The notes under the pieces were generated by a model, which had not been told where the DNA came from, made no database searches, and was given only the letters and a program-made list of their open reading frames with translations. Of a DNA stretch of 64,000 nt, positions 42,712 to 50,398 are shown piece by piece. The stretch covers positions 186,001 through 250,000 of the forward strand of contig CAWADG010000008.1 of assembly GCA_963780815.1 (NCBI GenBank). Reading direction: 5' to 3'. The DNA comes from VRUE01 sp963780815. GTDB taxonomy: Bacteria > Actinomycetota > Thermoleophilia > Solirubrobacterales > 70-9. Position 1 is the stretch's first letter; each line of letters begins with the position of its first letter. The position numbers and the translations under genes are program-made.

Positions 42712-44381
42712 GCGACGTCCTTGCGGGAGCGGCGCTTCTCGCCGTTTCCGCCGCCGCCGCGGCCTCGATCCTGCTTCCGGCGGGCCGCGGCCGGTCGGCG
42801 GCGATGCTCTTCGCCATCCTCTGCTTCCCGGCGCTGATCCTCGCCGACCAGTGGAACTCGGCGCAGATCTCTGACCTGCGCGACGATCCCGCCCGTCTGA
42901 TCGCGCTCGGAGTCGCCGCGATCGCGGGTGTGGCCGTCCTCGCCGCGGCCTTCCGGCGCTGGCCGGTTGCGATCCCGCTCGCGATCGTCGCCGCCCTTCC
43001 GTTCCGCATCCCCCTCCACGCCGGCGGCGACTCCGCCAACCTCCTCGTCCCGCTCTATCTGGTGATAGCGGGCGGGGTGCTTTTTGCGGCCTTCCGCGAC
43101 CTGGGGATCTGGCGTCCGGTCGGTCGCGCGGGTGGCATCGGTGGAGGGGGGGTCGAGGACAGCCTGGCCCGCAGATCCCCCCCTTCACCGGTGACAGGAG
43201 CCGCGCCCCGGGCCGCAACGTGGCTGCCAAAAGTCCTTGCAGGAGTCGTCCTCCTCTACGCCCTCCAATCCCTCTACTCCCCCGACCTCTCCAAATCGAT
43301 TCAGAACGTCTGCTTCTTCCTCGTCCCCTTCTCGCTCGTCTACGCGCTGCTCCGGGACGTCGAGTGGGACCGCCGGCTCCTCACCGGGGTGCTGCTGGTC
43401 GTCGCGATCGAGAGCGTCGTCTTCGTCCTCGTCGGCAGCGTCGAGTACCTGACCGAAGGCCTGTTCTGGAACCACCAGGTGATCCGCTCGAACGACTTCC
43501 ACACCTACTTCCGAGTCAACTCGATCTTCTGGGACCCGAACATCTACGGCCGGTACCTGGCGCTGGCGATCGTGATCGTGATGTCGGTGCTGCTGTGGGC
43601 GAGGGATCGGCGGGACCAGGCCCTACTCGCCGCCCTGGTCGCGATTCTCTGGGTCGGGCTCGTCCCGACCTTCTCGCAGTCGAGCTTCGCCGCGCTGCTC
43701 GCCGGACTCGCGGTGCTCGCGGCACTGCGCTGGAGCGTCCGTTGGACCGCCGTCGCCGTCGCCGTCGCCGCGGTGGCCGGGGCGATCGCTGTCATCTTCA
43801 TCGGCGGCTCCTCCTCGCTCAACCCCTCGCGCCTCAACGTCGACACCGGCGGCCGCGCCAACCTCGTCTCCGGCGGCGCCGAACTGTTCGCCAAGCGCCC
43901 GGTCTGGGGCTACGGCGCCGGGTCCTTCCCTGCCGCCTACCGCGAACAGATCGCGACCAGGAAGGCCCCGGTCTCCGTCTCCCACACCGAGCCGATCACC
44001 GTCGCCGCCGAGCAGGGCCTGATCGGCCTCGCCGCCTACGCCGCACTGATCGCGGTCGCGCTCTGGACGATGGCGTCAGGGCTGAGGCCGTCCCGGCCCG
44101 CAGGTCCTGTCGCGGGGCATGGGGGGGCGCTGCGGGCGGGGGCGTCCTCGACCCCCCCATCCCCCGCACCACCCGCGGGAGGGGCCGACGTCCCCGACCC
44201 CGACGATCCGAGACGGCAGCTCCGAGCTAGCGCCGTAGGCCGCGTGGCCGTGCTGGCAACGTTCGTCGCTCTGCTCGTCCACACGATGGCCTACGCGGGG
44301 TTCTACGAAGACCCGATCACCTGGGTGCTGCTCGCGATCGGCGCCTCGCTCTCGGGGGCCGCGGTCCGCGCCCGCGCCTAG
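42708..44381 (+). CDS. O-antigen ligase/polymerase-like membrane protein (Wzy/WaaL family)
   Basis: 557 residues from TTG 42708, which overlaps the previous stop (TTGA); ATG 42681 is an alternative. About eleven hydrophobic spans. The Wzy_C-type loop FRVNSIFWDPNIYGRYLALA and later NLVSGGAELFAKRPVWGYG with HTEPITVAAEQGLIGL identify the ligase/polymerase family. Two low-complexity hydrophilic loops, GGIGGGGVEDSLARRSPPSP and the Pro/Gly-rich stretch near 44095-44215, correspond exactly to two inverted hairpin repeats inserted in frame. Neighbours suggest it polymerises the surface polysaccharide. Confidence 0.83.
   Translation: MSDVLAGAALLAVSAAAAASILLPAGRGRSAAMLFAILCFPALILADQWNSAQISDLRDDPARLIALGVAAIAGVAVLAAAFRRWPVAIPLAIVAALPFRIPLHAGGDSANLLVPLYLVIAGGVLFAAFRDLGIWRPVGRAGGIGGGGVEDSLARRSPPSPVTGAAPRAATWLPKVLAGVVLLYALQSLYSPDLSKSIQNVCFFLVPFSLVYALLRDVEWDRRLLTGVLLVVAIESVVFVLVGSVEYLTEGLFWNHQVIRSNDFHTYFRVNSIFWDPNIYGRYLALAIVIVMSVLLWARDRRDQALLAALVAILWVGLVPTFSQSSFAALLAGLAVLAALRWSVRWTAVAVAVAAVAGAIAVIFIGGSSSLNPSRLNVDTGGRANLVSGGAELFAKRPVWGYGAGSFPAAYREQIATRKAPVSVSHTEPITVAAEQGLIGLAAYAALIAVALWTMASGLRPSRPAGPVAGHGGALRAGASSTPPSPAPPAGGADVPDPDDPRRQLRASAVGRVAVLATFVALLVHTMAYAGFYEDPITWVLLAIGASLSGAAVRARA
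43127..43199 (+). repeat. 73-bp hairpin element, copy 1 (inside Wzy-like gene)
   Basis: Begins CGCGGGTGG; a 17-bp stem (43136-43152 with 43177-43193, two wobbles) includes GGGGGGG/CCCCCCC. The 24-base loop holds TCGAGGAC and GCCCGCAG. Ends GACAGGA. Copy 2 is inverted at 44105-44177 and keeps the conserved boxes while its stem differs by paired changes. Confidence 0.75.
44105..44177 (-). repeat. 73-bp hairpin element, copy 2 (inverted)
   Basis: Read on the - strand it has the same boxes in order (CGCGGGTGG, GGGGGGG, TCGAGGAC, GCCCGCAG, CCCCCCC, GACAGGA) at identical spacing. Its stem pairs at 16 of 17 positions. Four stem pairs differ from copy 1 on both sides yet still pair. Confidence 0.75.
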
Positions 44382-44384
44382 GCT
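44379..44384 (+). promoter_or_regulatory. -10-like box TAGGCT overlapping the wzy stop codon
   Basis: TAGGCT, then six bases, then GTG 44391. The first three bases are the stop codon of the preceding gene, so a leaderless internal promoter is possible. Confidence 0.4.
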
Positions 44385-44390
44385 GGAACC

Positions 44391-45932
44391 GTGTCTGGGT
44401 ACCTCCGCCGCCTCGCGACGACCGGCGCCGCCTACACCGCGGCAAGCGTCGTCTCGAAGCTGATCGCGGTCGCGCTGCTGCCGCTCTACACGCGCTACCT
44501 CACCCCCGCCGATTACGGCGCCGCCGAGGTCCTGTTCGCGGCCGTCGTCGCGGCAAGCATCGTGGTCAGGCTCGGGGTGATCGAGGCCGTCCTCCGCTTC
44601 TACTACAAGGCCGGCGAGGACCCGGCGGCGGTAGTCAGGACTTCGTTCGCGGCGCTCTTCTGGTTGGCGACGATCGCGTCGCTGGTCGCGCTTCCCTTCG
44701 CCGGTCCGATCTCCGAAGCGCTGCTCGTCCACCCCCACCCGGAGCTCGCGCGGATCGCGATCGGCGGCCTCTGGGTTCTGACGATGAACGAGTACCTGCT
44801 GACGCTGTTCCGCCTCGAGGAGCGCGCCAAAGCGTTCTTCGGGGTGACGATCGTCAACGTGCTGGCGGCGATCGCGCTCACCGTCATCCTCGTCGTCGGC
44901 AGGGGCGAGGGCGCCCGCGGCCTCCTCCTCGGCAGCTACGTCAGTGGCGCCGCCGTCGTCCTCGCCCTGATCGTCATCCAGCGCCGCCGCCTCTCGCTCT
45001 GGTTCGATCGGCTCCTGCTGCGGCGGATGATGCGCTTCGGGCTGCCGACGATGCCGGCCGAGCTCTCGCTCTACGCGCTCAACTTCGTCGACCGGATCAT
45101 CATCGTTCGCACCGTCGGAGTCGCCGAGGCCGGCCTCTACTCGCTGGCGGTCAAGTTCGCCCAGGGCGTCAACGTCCTCGTCCGCGGCTTCCAGCTCGCC
45201 TGGCCGCCGTTGGCCTACTCGATCCGCGACGACGACGAGGCCCGCCGGGCCTACGCCGCGGTCGTCACCTGGTTCCTCGCCGGGTGCGCGTTCGTCGTGA
45301 TCGGGATGTGGCTCCTCTCGCGCTGGATCGTGCGCGCGCTCGCGGCGCCTCAGTTCTTCGACTCCTACGAAGCGATCGGGCTGATCACGACCGCGGTCAC
45401 CCTCTACGCGCTCTACCTGGTGCTGCTGGTGATCCTCGGCAGGACCGGCCGCACCGAGTTCAATTTCCCGGCGACCGCCGCCGCGCTCGCGGTCAACGTC
45501 GTCCTCAACCTGATCCTGGTGCCTTCCCTGGAAATCGTCGGCGCCGGCGTCGCCCTCGTAGCCTCATACGTGGTCGTGCTGGCGCTGATGTATCGGTTCA
45601 CCCAGCGCCTGTTTCCGGTCCCCTACGAATGGGGCCGGCTGGCGAAGCTGGTGGCCGTCTCGGTGGCCCTTGTCGCGATCGGCGAGCTGCTGATGCCGAC
45701 CGCGGGGGCCGTCGGCCTGCTGGGGCGGATCGTCGTCTGGCTTGCCTATCCGGTGACGCTGCTCGCCGCCGGGTTCTTCAGCGACGAGGAGCGGCGCTGG
45801 CTCGGGCGCCTGCGCCACCCGTTCGAGCTCTTCGCCGAGCTCGCCGCCGCGAGCCGCGAGGTCCCGGCGGTCGAGGGGGCGATCCCGGAGGCCTACGAGG
45901 TCGTCCGGATCGACGAAGACTCGACCGCCTGA
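44391..45932 (+). CDS. Wzx-type polysaccharide flippase
   Basis: 513 residues, twelve to fourteen membrane spans, MOP/PST superfamily. N-terminal GAAYTAASVVSKLIAVALLP and LYTRYLTPADYGAAEVL, and internal FGLPTMPAELSLYALNFVDR, are characteristic. It should move lipid-linked repeat units across the membrane for the Wzy-like protein. GTG 44391 follows TAGGCT (44379-44384) by six bases; the TAG of that box is also the stop of the preceding gene. The 3' end overlaps the convergent glycosyltransferase by 40 bases. Confidence 0.9.
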   Translation: MSGYLRRLATTGAAYTAASVVSKLIAVALLPLYTRYLTPADYGAAEVLFAAVVAASIVVRLGVIEAVLRFYYKAGEDPAAVVRTSFAALFWLATIASLVALPFAGPISEALLVHPHPELARIAIGGLWVLTMNEYLLTLFRLEERAKAFFGVTIVNVLAAIALTVILVVGRGEGARGLLLGSYVSGAAVVLALIVIQRRRLSLWFDRLLLRRMMRFGLPTMPAELSLYALNFVDRIIIVRTVGVAEAGLYSLAVKFAQGVNVLVRGFQLAWPPLAYSIRDDDEARRAYAAVVTWFLAGCAFVVIGMWLLSRWIVRALAAPQFFDSYEAIGLITTAVTLYALYLVLLVILGRTGRTEFNFPATAAALAVNVVLNLILVPSLEIVGAGVALVASYVVVLALMYRFTQRLFPVPYEWGRLAKLVAVSVALVAIGELLMPTAGAVGLLGRIVVWLAYPVTLLAAGFFSDEERRWLGRLRHPFELFAELAAASREVPAVEGAIPEAYEVVRIDEDSTA

Positions 45933-46831
45933 TCGCGGAGGCTCCGGCCTTTCGCCGGAAACAGCGCCTGGCGCGCGTGGGCGCGGTAGATCCGGGCCGG
46001 GTGGCCGGGGACGAACGCGGCGACCGCCGCCCGCACGGCGTAGGACCAGGCCGTCAGGGCGCGGACGGCGAGCGCGCTGAGGGGGGTTCCGTGCTTGCGC
46101 ATGTAGAGGTCGCGGTTGCGGTGGAATTCGACGATCCGCGGCAGGCCGGCGCCGAGGTCGGTCGAGAGCTGGTCGCGGTGGACCGCCTCGGCCCCGGGCA
46201 CGTAGAGGGTGTGCCGGCCGGTGTCGGCGAGGCGGCGGCAGAAGTCGCACTCGTCGTAGTAGACGAAGAACTCGGGGTCCATGTAGCCGACGGCGGCAGC
46301 CGCCTCGCGGCGGACGAGGAGGGCGCTGGACTGCGCCCAATCGACCTCCCTCGCCGCCGCTCCCCGGCTCTGGACGGTGAGCCACCGGTGCAGGAAGAGC
46401 GCGCCGACAGCGGCGGTCCCGACCCCGGGGAAGCGCCAGGCGCAGGGGACGGGCCGGCCACCGGAGTCGAGCAGCTGCGCCCCGGCCGCCGCCGCCGTCG
46501 GGTCGTCCTCGAGCGCCGCGACCAGAGCCGCCGCAGCGCCTGGCCTCAATTCGGAGTCCTCGTTGAGGAGCAGGCAGAACTCGCCGCCGGCCTCGCGCAT
46601 CAGGGTCGAGTCGTTTTCGCCCTTGCCCGCCCGCTGCTCGAGGGCGATCAGGCGGATGCCCTCGCCGCGCGCCCGCACCGCGTCGGCGGACCCGTCGTCG
46701 GAGGCGTTGTCGAGGACGAGCACCTCTCGCTCGAGCCCGTCGGGGTGGGTGCGCTCGATCGCGTCGAGGCAGGCGAGCAGGAGCTCGCGCCCGTTGGTGT
46801 TCACGACGCAGTAGGAGAGCGTTGGCGCCAC
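45893..46831 (-). CDS. Family 2 glycosyltransferase (rhamnosyltransferase-like)
   Basis: 312 residues. GT-A fold: TLSYCVVNTNGRELLLACLD, EVLVLDNASDDGSADAV, LLLNEDSELRPGAAAAL (DxD equivalent) and GYMDPEFFVYYDECDFCRRL, as in WbbL-type enzymes. GTG 46831 is preferred to GTG 46840, because the -10-like GATTAT (46847-46842) is only one base from the latter. It runs opposite to its neighbours and its promoter overlaps that of the next gene. Confidence 0.88.
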   Translation of the reverse strand: MAPTLSYCVVNTNGRELLLACLDAIERTHPDGLEREVLVLDNASDDGSADAVRARGEGIRLIALEQRAGKGENDSTLMREAGGEFCLLLNEDSELRPGAAAALVAALEDDPTAAAAGAQLLDSGGRPVPCAWRFPGVGTAAVGALFLHRWLTVQSRGAAAREVDWAQSSALLVRREAAAAVGYMDPEFFVYYDECDFCRRLADTGRHTLYVPGAEAVHRDQLSTDLGAGLPRIVEFHRNRDLYMRKHGTPLSALAVRALTAWSYAVRAAVAAFVPGHPARIYRAHARQALFPAKGRSLRDQAVESSSIRTTS

Positions 46832-46840
46832 GCGGGTCAC

Positions 46841-46847
46841 GATAATC
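46841..46847. promoter_or_regulatory. Shared divergent -10 region of two glycosyltransferase genes
   Basis: GATAAT (46841-46846, + strand) lies seven bases before ATG 46854, and GATTAT on the - strand (46847-46842) lies ten bases before GTG 46831. The near-symmetric sequence would serve both directions. Confidence 0.35.
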
Positions 46848-46853
46848 GCGGAG

Positions 46854-47969
46854 ATGCGAGTGCAGCTGGTCGATCCCCCGGCCTTCACGCCGCCCTACGA
46901 CCGCGCCCTCGCCGCGGCCCTGGCTCGGCGCGGGGCGGACGTCGAGCTCCTCACGAGCCGCTTCCTATACGGCCCGGTCCCGGCGGCCGAGGGCTACCGG
47001 GTGCGGGAGCGGTTCTACCGGCGGAGCGCCGCCCGCGGCCTCGAGGCGCCCGGGCGCCGGGCGTTCAAGATGGCCGAGCACCTCGCCGACATGGCCGCAT
47101 TCAGGCGCCAAGCCGCGGCCGACATCTTTCACTACCAGTGGCTGACGGTGCCCGGGCTCGACGCGCTGCTGATCCCGTCGGCCCGGCCTCGGCTGATGAC
47201 CGCGCACTACGTCCTGCCGCCGCGGCCCAGCCGCCGCCAGGTCGCGAGCGCCCGCCGCGCCTTCGGCAGGATGGACGCGGTCATCGCCCACTCCGAGCAC
47301 GGCGCCGAGCGCCTCCGGGCCGAGGTCGGGGTCGATCCGGCCCGGGTCCACGTGATCCATCATGGCGCCTTCGATTACCTGGCCCGGATCGAGGACGAGA
47401 TGCCGCTGCCGCCCGAGCTCGGCGATGCCGAGGGCCCGGTGATCCTCTTCTTCGGACTGCTCCGGCCCTACAAGGGCCTCGACACGCTGCTCGAGGCCTA
47501 CGCCGGGATCGAGGGGGCCGAGCTCTGGATCGTCGGCAGGCCGAGGATGGACGTCGAGCCGCTGCGCTCCGCCGCCGCGCGGGCGCGTGGCCCGGTCCGT
47601 TTCCTGACCCGCTTCGTCGAGGACGCCGAGATCCCGGCGATACTGCGGCGCGCCGATGTCCTCGTCCTTCCCTACCGCGATGCCGAGCAGTCGGGGGTCC
47701 TCTACACCGGCCTCGCGTTCGGCAAGGCGATGGTGCTGAGCGAAGTCGGCGGCTTCCCCGAGGTCGCCGCGCATTCCGCCGCCCTGCTCGTCCCGCCCGA
47801 GGACCCGGCCGCGCTCGCGGCCGCGCTCGAGGAGCTCGTCGGCAACGAGGCGGAGCGGCGCGCCCTCGCCGATGCCGCCGCCGCCGCGGCGGCCGGCCCG
47901 TACTCCTGGGACGGCGCGGCGGAGAGGACGCTGGCCCTCTACGAGGAGCTGCTGGAGGAGCGCCGGTGA
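46854..47969 (+). CDS. Family 4 glycosyltransferase (GT-B)
   Basis: 371 residues. N-terminal QLVDPPAFTPPYDRALAAAL, then HSEHGAERL, VHVIHHGAFDYL, the donor-site VILFFGLLRPYKGLDTLLEA, and the E-x7-E region AEQSGVLYTGLAFGKAMVLS. Likely adds a sugar in the repeat unit. Stop overlaps the next gene (GTGA). Confidence 0.9.
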   Translation: MRVQLVDPPAFTPPYDRALAAALARRGADVELLTSRFLYGPVPAAEGYRVRERFYRRSAARGLEAPGRRAFKMAEHLADMAAFRRQAAADIFHYQWLTVPGLDALLIPSARPRLMTAHYVLPPRPSRRQVASARRAFGRMDAVIAHSEHGAERLRAEVGVDPARVHVIHHGAFDYLARIEDEMPLPPELGDAEGPVILFFGLLRPYKGLDTLLEAYAGIEGAELWIVGRPRMDVEPLRSAAARARGPVRFLTRFVEDAEIPAILRRADVLVLPYRDAEQSGVLYTGLAFGKAMVLSEVGGFPEVAAHSAALLVPPEDPAALAAALEELVGNEAERRALADAAAAAAAGPYSWDGAAERTLALYEELLEERR

Positions 47970-49090
47970 GCGTCGCCGCGATCCTGTTCTGGGCGAGCAC
48001 CGCCCTGATCGCCTACACCCACCTCGGCTATCCCCTGCTCCTTGCCCTCCTCACCCGGCGGCGAAAGGAACGCACCTACGACGCGCTCGACCCACTGCCG
48101 ATGGTGTCGCTGATCATCGCCGCCTATGACGAGGAGGACGTGATCGGGGCCAAGGTCGCGAACGCGCTCGCCCTCGGCTACCCGCGAGAGCAGCTGCAGG
48201 TGATCGTCGCCTCGGACGGCTCCTCCGATGGGACGGCCGATCGGGGGCGCGAGGCCGGCGCCGACCTCGTCCTCGAGCTGCCGCGAGGGGGGAAGACCGC
48301 TGCCCAGAACGCCGCCGCCGAGCGGGCCGAGGGCGAGATCCTCGCCTTCTCCGACGCCAACAGCGCCTGGTCTCCCGACGCCCTCCGCCGCCTCGTCGCC
48401 CCGTTCGCCGACCCGGGCGTCGGCTACGTCTGCGGCCAGGTCCGGTTCCTCTCGCCCGAGGGCGACAACCTCGAGGGCGCCTACTGGCGCTACGAGATGG
48501 AGGTTCGTGAGATGGAGTCGAAGCTGGCCGGCATCACCGCCGGCAACGGCGCAATCTACGCGGTCCACCGCGACGCCTATCTGGCGCTCGAGCCGTCGGG
48601 CAGCCACGACCTCTCGTTCCCGTTCCGGCTCGCTAAGCGCGGCCTGCGCTCGCGCTACGCGCCCGCGGCGGCGGCCGAGGAGAAGATGGTCCCCACGGTC
48701 GCGGGCGAGTTCGCCCGCAAACGGAGGATGATGGTCGGGATCTGGGACATCGTCGTCGGCGAAGGGATGCTCTCGCCCCGCGGCTACCCGCTCCTCTACT
48801 GGCTCGAGCTCCTCTCCCACCGCCTGCTCCGCTACCTGACGCCATTCCTCCACGTGGTCGCCTTCGCCGCCAACGCCGCGCTGCTCGGCGACGGCTGGGT
48901 CTACTCGCTGACCTTCACCTTCCAGCTCTGCTTCCTGCTCGCCGCTCTCTGCGGCTGGCTGGTGCCTCAGGCGCCGTTCCGGATCGCCCGCTACTACCTG
49001 CTGAGCACCGCGTCGATCGCCGCCGGCCTCTTCGACCGCCTCCGCCACGGCCCGCCCGGGAAGTGGGAGAAGGCCGAGGGGACCCGCTGA
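47966..49090 (+). CDS. Membrane-bound family 2 glycosyltransferase
   Basis: 374 residues. One N-terminal span (AAILFWASTALIAYTHLGYP), a GT-A domain with MVSLIIAAYDEEDVIGAKV, VIVASDGSSDGTADRG, ILAFSDANSAWSPDAL and ARKRRMMVGIWDIV (acceptor-site Arg-rich motif), then three C-terminal spans. Resembles processive or chain-extending GT2 enzymes such as cellulose/hyaluronan-type synthases in layout, but is short. GTG start is coupled to the GT4 gene. Confidence 0.88.
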   Translation: MSVAAILFWASTALIAYTHLGYPLLLALLTRRRKERTYDALDPLPMVSLIIAAYDEEDVIGAKVANALALGYPREQLQVIVASDGSSDGTADRGREAGADLVLELPRGGKTAAQNAAAERAEGEILAFSDANSAWSPDALRRLVAPFADPGVGYVCGQVRFLSPEGDNLEGAYWRYEMEVREMESKLAGITAGNGAIYAVHRDAYLALEPSGSHDLSFPFRLAKRGLRSRYAPAAAAEEKMVPTVAGEFARKRRMMVGIWDIVVGEGMLSPRGYPLLYWLELLSHRLLRYLTPFLHVVAFAANAALLGDGWVYSLTFTFQLCFLLAALCGWLVPQAPFRIARYYLLSTASIAAGLFDRLRHGPPGKWEKAEGTR

Positions 49091-49091
49091 C

Positions 49092-49655
49092 GTGCCGCGC
49101 GCCCTCGACCTCGCGATCGCGTCGCTGACCCTCCTCGTCCTCTCGCCCCTGCTGCTGTTCGCCGCGATCGCGATCCGGCTCGGGGGAGGAGGGCCGGTCA
49201 TCTACCGCCAGCGGCGGGTCGGGCTCGACGGCCGCGAGTTCGAGTTGCTGAAGCTGCGGACGATGGTCGCCGGCTCCGACCCGGTCGGTTACGGAACGGT
49301 GGTCACCCGCGACGACCCGCGGGTGACGGGGATCGGCCGGTTCCTGCGCCGGACCTCGCTCGACGAGATCCCGAACCTGGTCAACGTCCTGCGGGGCGAG
49401 ATGGCGCTCGTCGGCCCGCGGCCGACGATCCCGGCCCAGGTCGCCGACTACTCCCCGCGCCAGCGCCGCCGCCACGAGGTGAGGCCGGGGATCACCGGCT
49501 GGGCCCAGGTTCAGGGGCGGGCGGGGATTCCGTGGGAGGAGCGGATCGAGCTCGACATCGAGTACGTCGAACGCCGCAGCACCGCGCTCGACCTGAGGAT
49601 CCTGGCGAAGACGGCGTGGCTGCTCGTCACCGGCCATGGCCTCGCGCCCGACTGA
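49092..49655 (+). CDS. Initiating sugar-phosphate transferase (PglC/WcaJ C-terminal type)
   Basis: 187 residues, the minimal catalytic form. N-terminal reentrant helix (LAIASLTLLVLSPLLLFAAI), VIYRQRRVGLDGREFELLKL with RTM, RRTSLDEIPNLVNVLRGEMA and LVGPRPTIP are diagnostic. It transfers a sugar phosphate from UDP-sugar to undecaprenyl phosphate, the first step of repeat-unit assembly. GTG 49092, one base after the previous stop. Confidence 0.93.
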   Translation: MPRALDLAIASLTLLVLSPLLLFAAIAIRLGGGGPVIYRQRRVGLDGREFELLKLRTMVAGSDPVGYGTVVTRDDPRVTGIGRFLRRTSLDEIPNLVNVLRGEMALVGPRPTIPAQVADYSPRQRRRHEVRPGITGWAQVQGRAGIPWEERIELDIEYVERRSTALDLRILAKTAWLLVTGHGLAPD

Positions 49656-49661
49656 CCGCCG

Positions 49662-49696
49662 ATCAACTTGACCGGGATATGGACGGTCAAGTTGAT
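49662..49696. terminator. Perfect 13-bp inverted repeat after the sugar transferase
   Basis: ATCAACTTGACCG (49662-49674) and CGGTCAAGTTGAT (49684-49696) with a nine-base loop. No T-tract follows. It may end the polysaccharide transcript, or be an operator for the acetyltransferase gene whose TAGGGT box begins nine bases later. Confidence 0.5.
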
Positions 49697-49704
49697 GGGC
49701 TGGC

Positions 49705-49710
49705 TAGGGT
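49705..49710 (+). promoter_or_regulatory. -10 box TAGGGT for the GNAT gene
   Basis: Followed by seven bases and GTG 49718, matching the leaderless layout seen elsewhere in the window. Confidence 0.4.
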
Positions 49711-49717
49711 TCTCGGC

Positions 49718-50266
49718 GTGTCGGAGCGAGGAGAGGTCAGCCTCAGGCGGTTCGAGCCCGGCGACGCCGCCGCGGTCCACCGCTGGTTCAACAACCCGGA
49801 GGCGACGAGGACGCTGATGGAGCAGCGCGACAGCTTCTCGGCGCAGGACGCCGAGGGCTGGGTCGCGCGGGCGATGAACGACAGCGGCGAGGACCGCAAG
49901 TACGCGATCCTCGTCGAGGGCCACGAGGAGCCCGTCGGGTTCACCGCGCTCTACGGCCTCTTCCGCCAGACAGCACCGGAGCTGGGGGCCCTGATCGGCG
50001 ACGAGGTGCGGGGGAGGGGGGTCGGGCGCCGGGCGGAGGCGCTGACGATCGCGAAGGCCTTCGACGAGTTCGGCGCCCACCGTGTCTACGGCCGGATCCC
50101 CGCCGGCAACGAGGCCGCGAAGCGGGTCGTGACGAGCCTCGGCTGGCGCCACGAGGGGACGATGCGCGGCCACCTCCGGCGCGAGGATGGGCCGGCCGCC
50201 GACTGCGAGGTCTGGGGGGTTCTCCCTGCCGAGTTCCGCGCCGCGGCGGCGGATCTCCTGCCATGA
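49718..50266 (+). CDS. GNAT-family N-acetyltransferase
   Basis: 182 residues. GNAT fold of the RimJ/RimL-like type: SLRRFEPGDAAAVHRWFNNP, EEPVGFTALYGLF, the acetyl-CoA loop VRGRGVGRRAEALTIAKAF and GNEAAKRVVTSLGWRHEGTM. Context suggests acetylation of a nucleotide sugar or repeat-unit component. GTG 49718 chosen over ATG 49679, which lies in the loop of an inverted repeat. The stop overlaps the ATG of the first 68-bp leader repeat (ATGA). Confidence 0.85.
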   Translation: MSERGEVSLRRFEPGDAAAVHRWFNNPEATRTLMEQRDSFSAQDAEGWVARAMNDSGEDRKYAILVEGHEEPVGFTALYGLFRQTAPELGALIGDEVRGRGVGRRAEALTIAKAFDEFGAHRVYGRIPAGNEAAKRVVTSLGWRHEGTMRGHLRREDGPAADCEVWGVLPAEFRAAAADLLP

Positions 50267-50328
50267 GCGCGGAGCGAGCAAGCGTCGCGGTCTGCTTCTG
50301 CGCGCAGCGAGCGAAGCGCGAACATTGA
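50263..50328 (+). CDS. Leader minicistron, copy 1 (21 codons)
   Basis: ORF beginning MSAERASVAVCF and ending AQRAKREH, then TGA. Its ATG overlaps the GNAT stop, and its TGA is two bases before the ATG of copy 2. Homologous in peptide and DNA to the rpmH leader. Whether the peptide itself matters is unknown. Confidence 0.35.
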   Translation: MSAERASVAVCFCAQRAKREH

Positions 50329-50330
50329 CG

Positions 50331-50396
50331 ATGAGCGCGGAGCGAGCAAGCGTCGCGGTCTGCTTCTGCGCGCAGCGAGCGAAGCGCGAACATTGA
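50331..50396 (+). CDS. Leader minicistron, copy 2 (identical to copy 1)
   Basis: Same 21-codon ORF; its TGA lies two bases before ATG 50399 of the FemAB-like gene, which has no Shine-Dalgarno sequence of its own. Confidence 0.35.
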   Translation: MSAERASVAVCFCAQRAKREH

Positions 50397-50398
50397 CG

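Larger units (their letters stand above)
50263..50398 (+). repeat. Two identical tandem 68-bp units of the leader-repeat family
   Basis: Units 50263-50330 and 50331-50398 are identical base for base. Each starts ATGAGCGCGG and contains GCGCAGCGAGCGAAGCGCGA, which can fold as CGCGC/GCGCG. The next gene also starts ATGAGCGCGG, so the copy number may have changed by slippage or recombination on that decamer. Confidence 0.85.

Noticed and set aside
45284..47965. A very long + strand open frame leading into the GT2 gene, as if one giant fused protein
   Set aside because: Only the part from GTG 47966 has glycosyltransferase motifs. Upstream the frame is the out-of-frame shadow of the flippase, and overlaps the antisense GT2 and the GT4 gene with Arg/Pro-rich noise.
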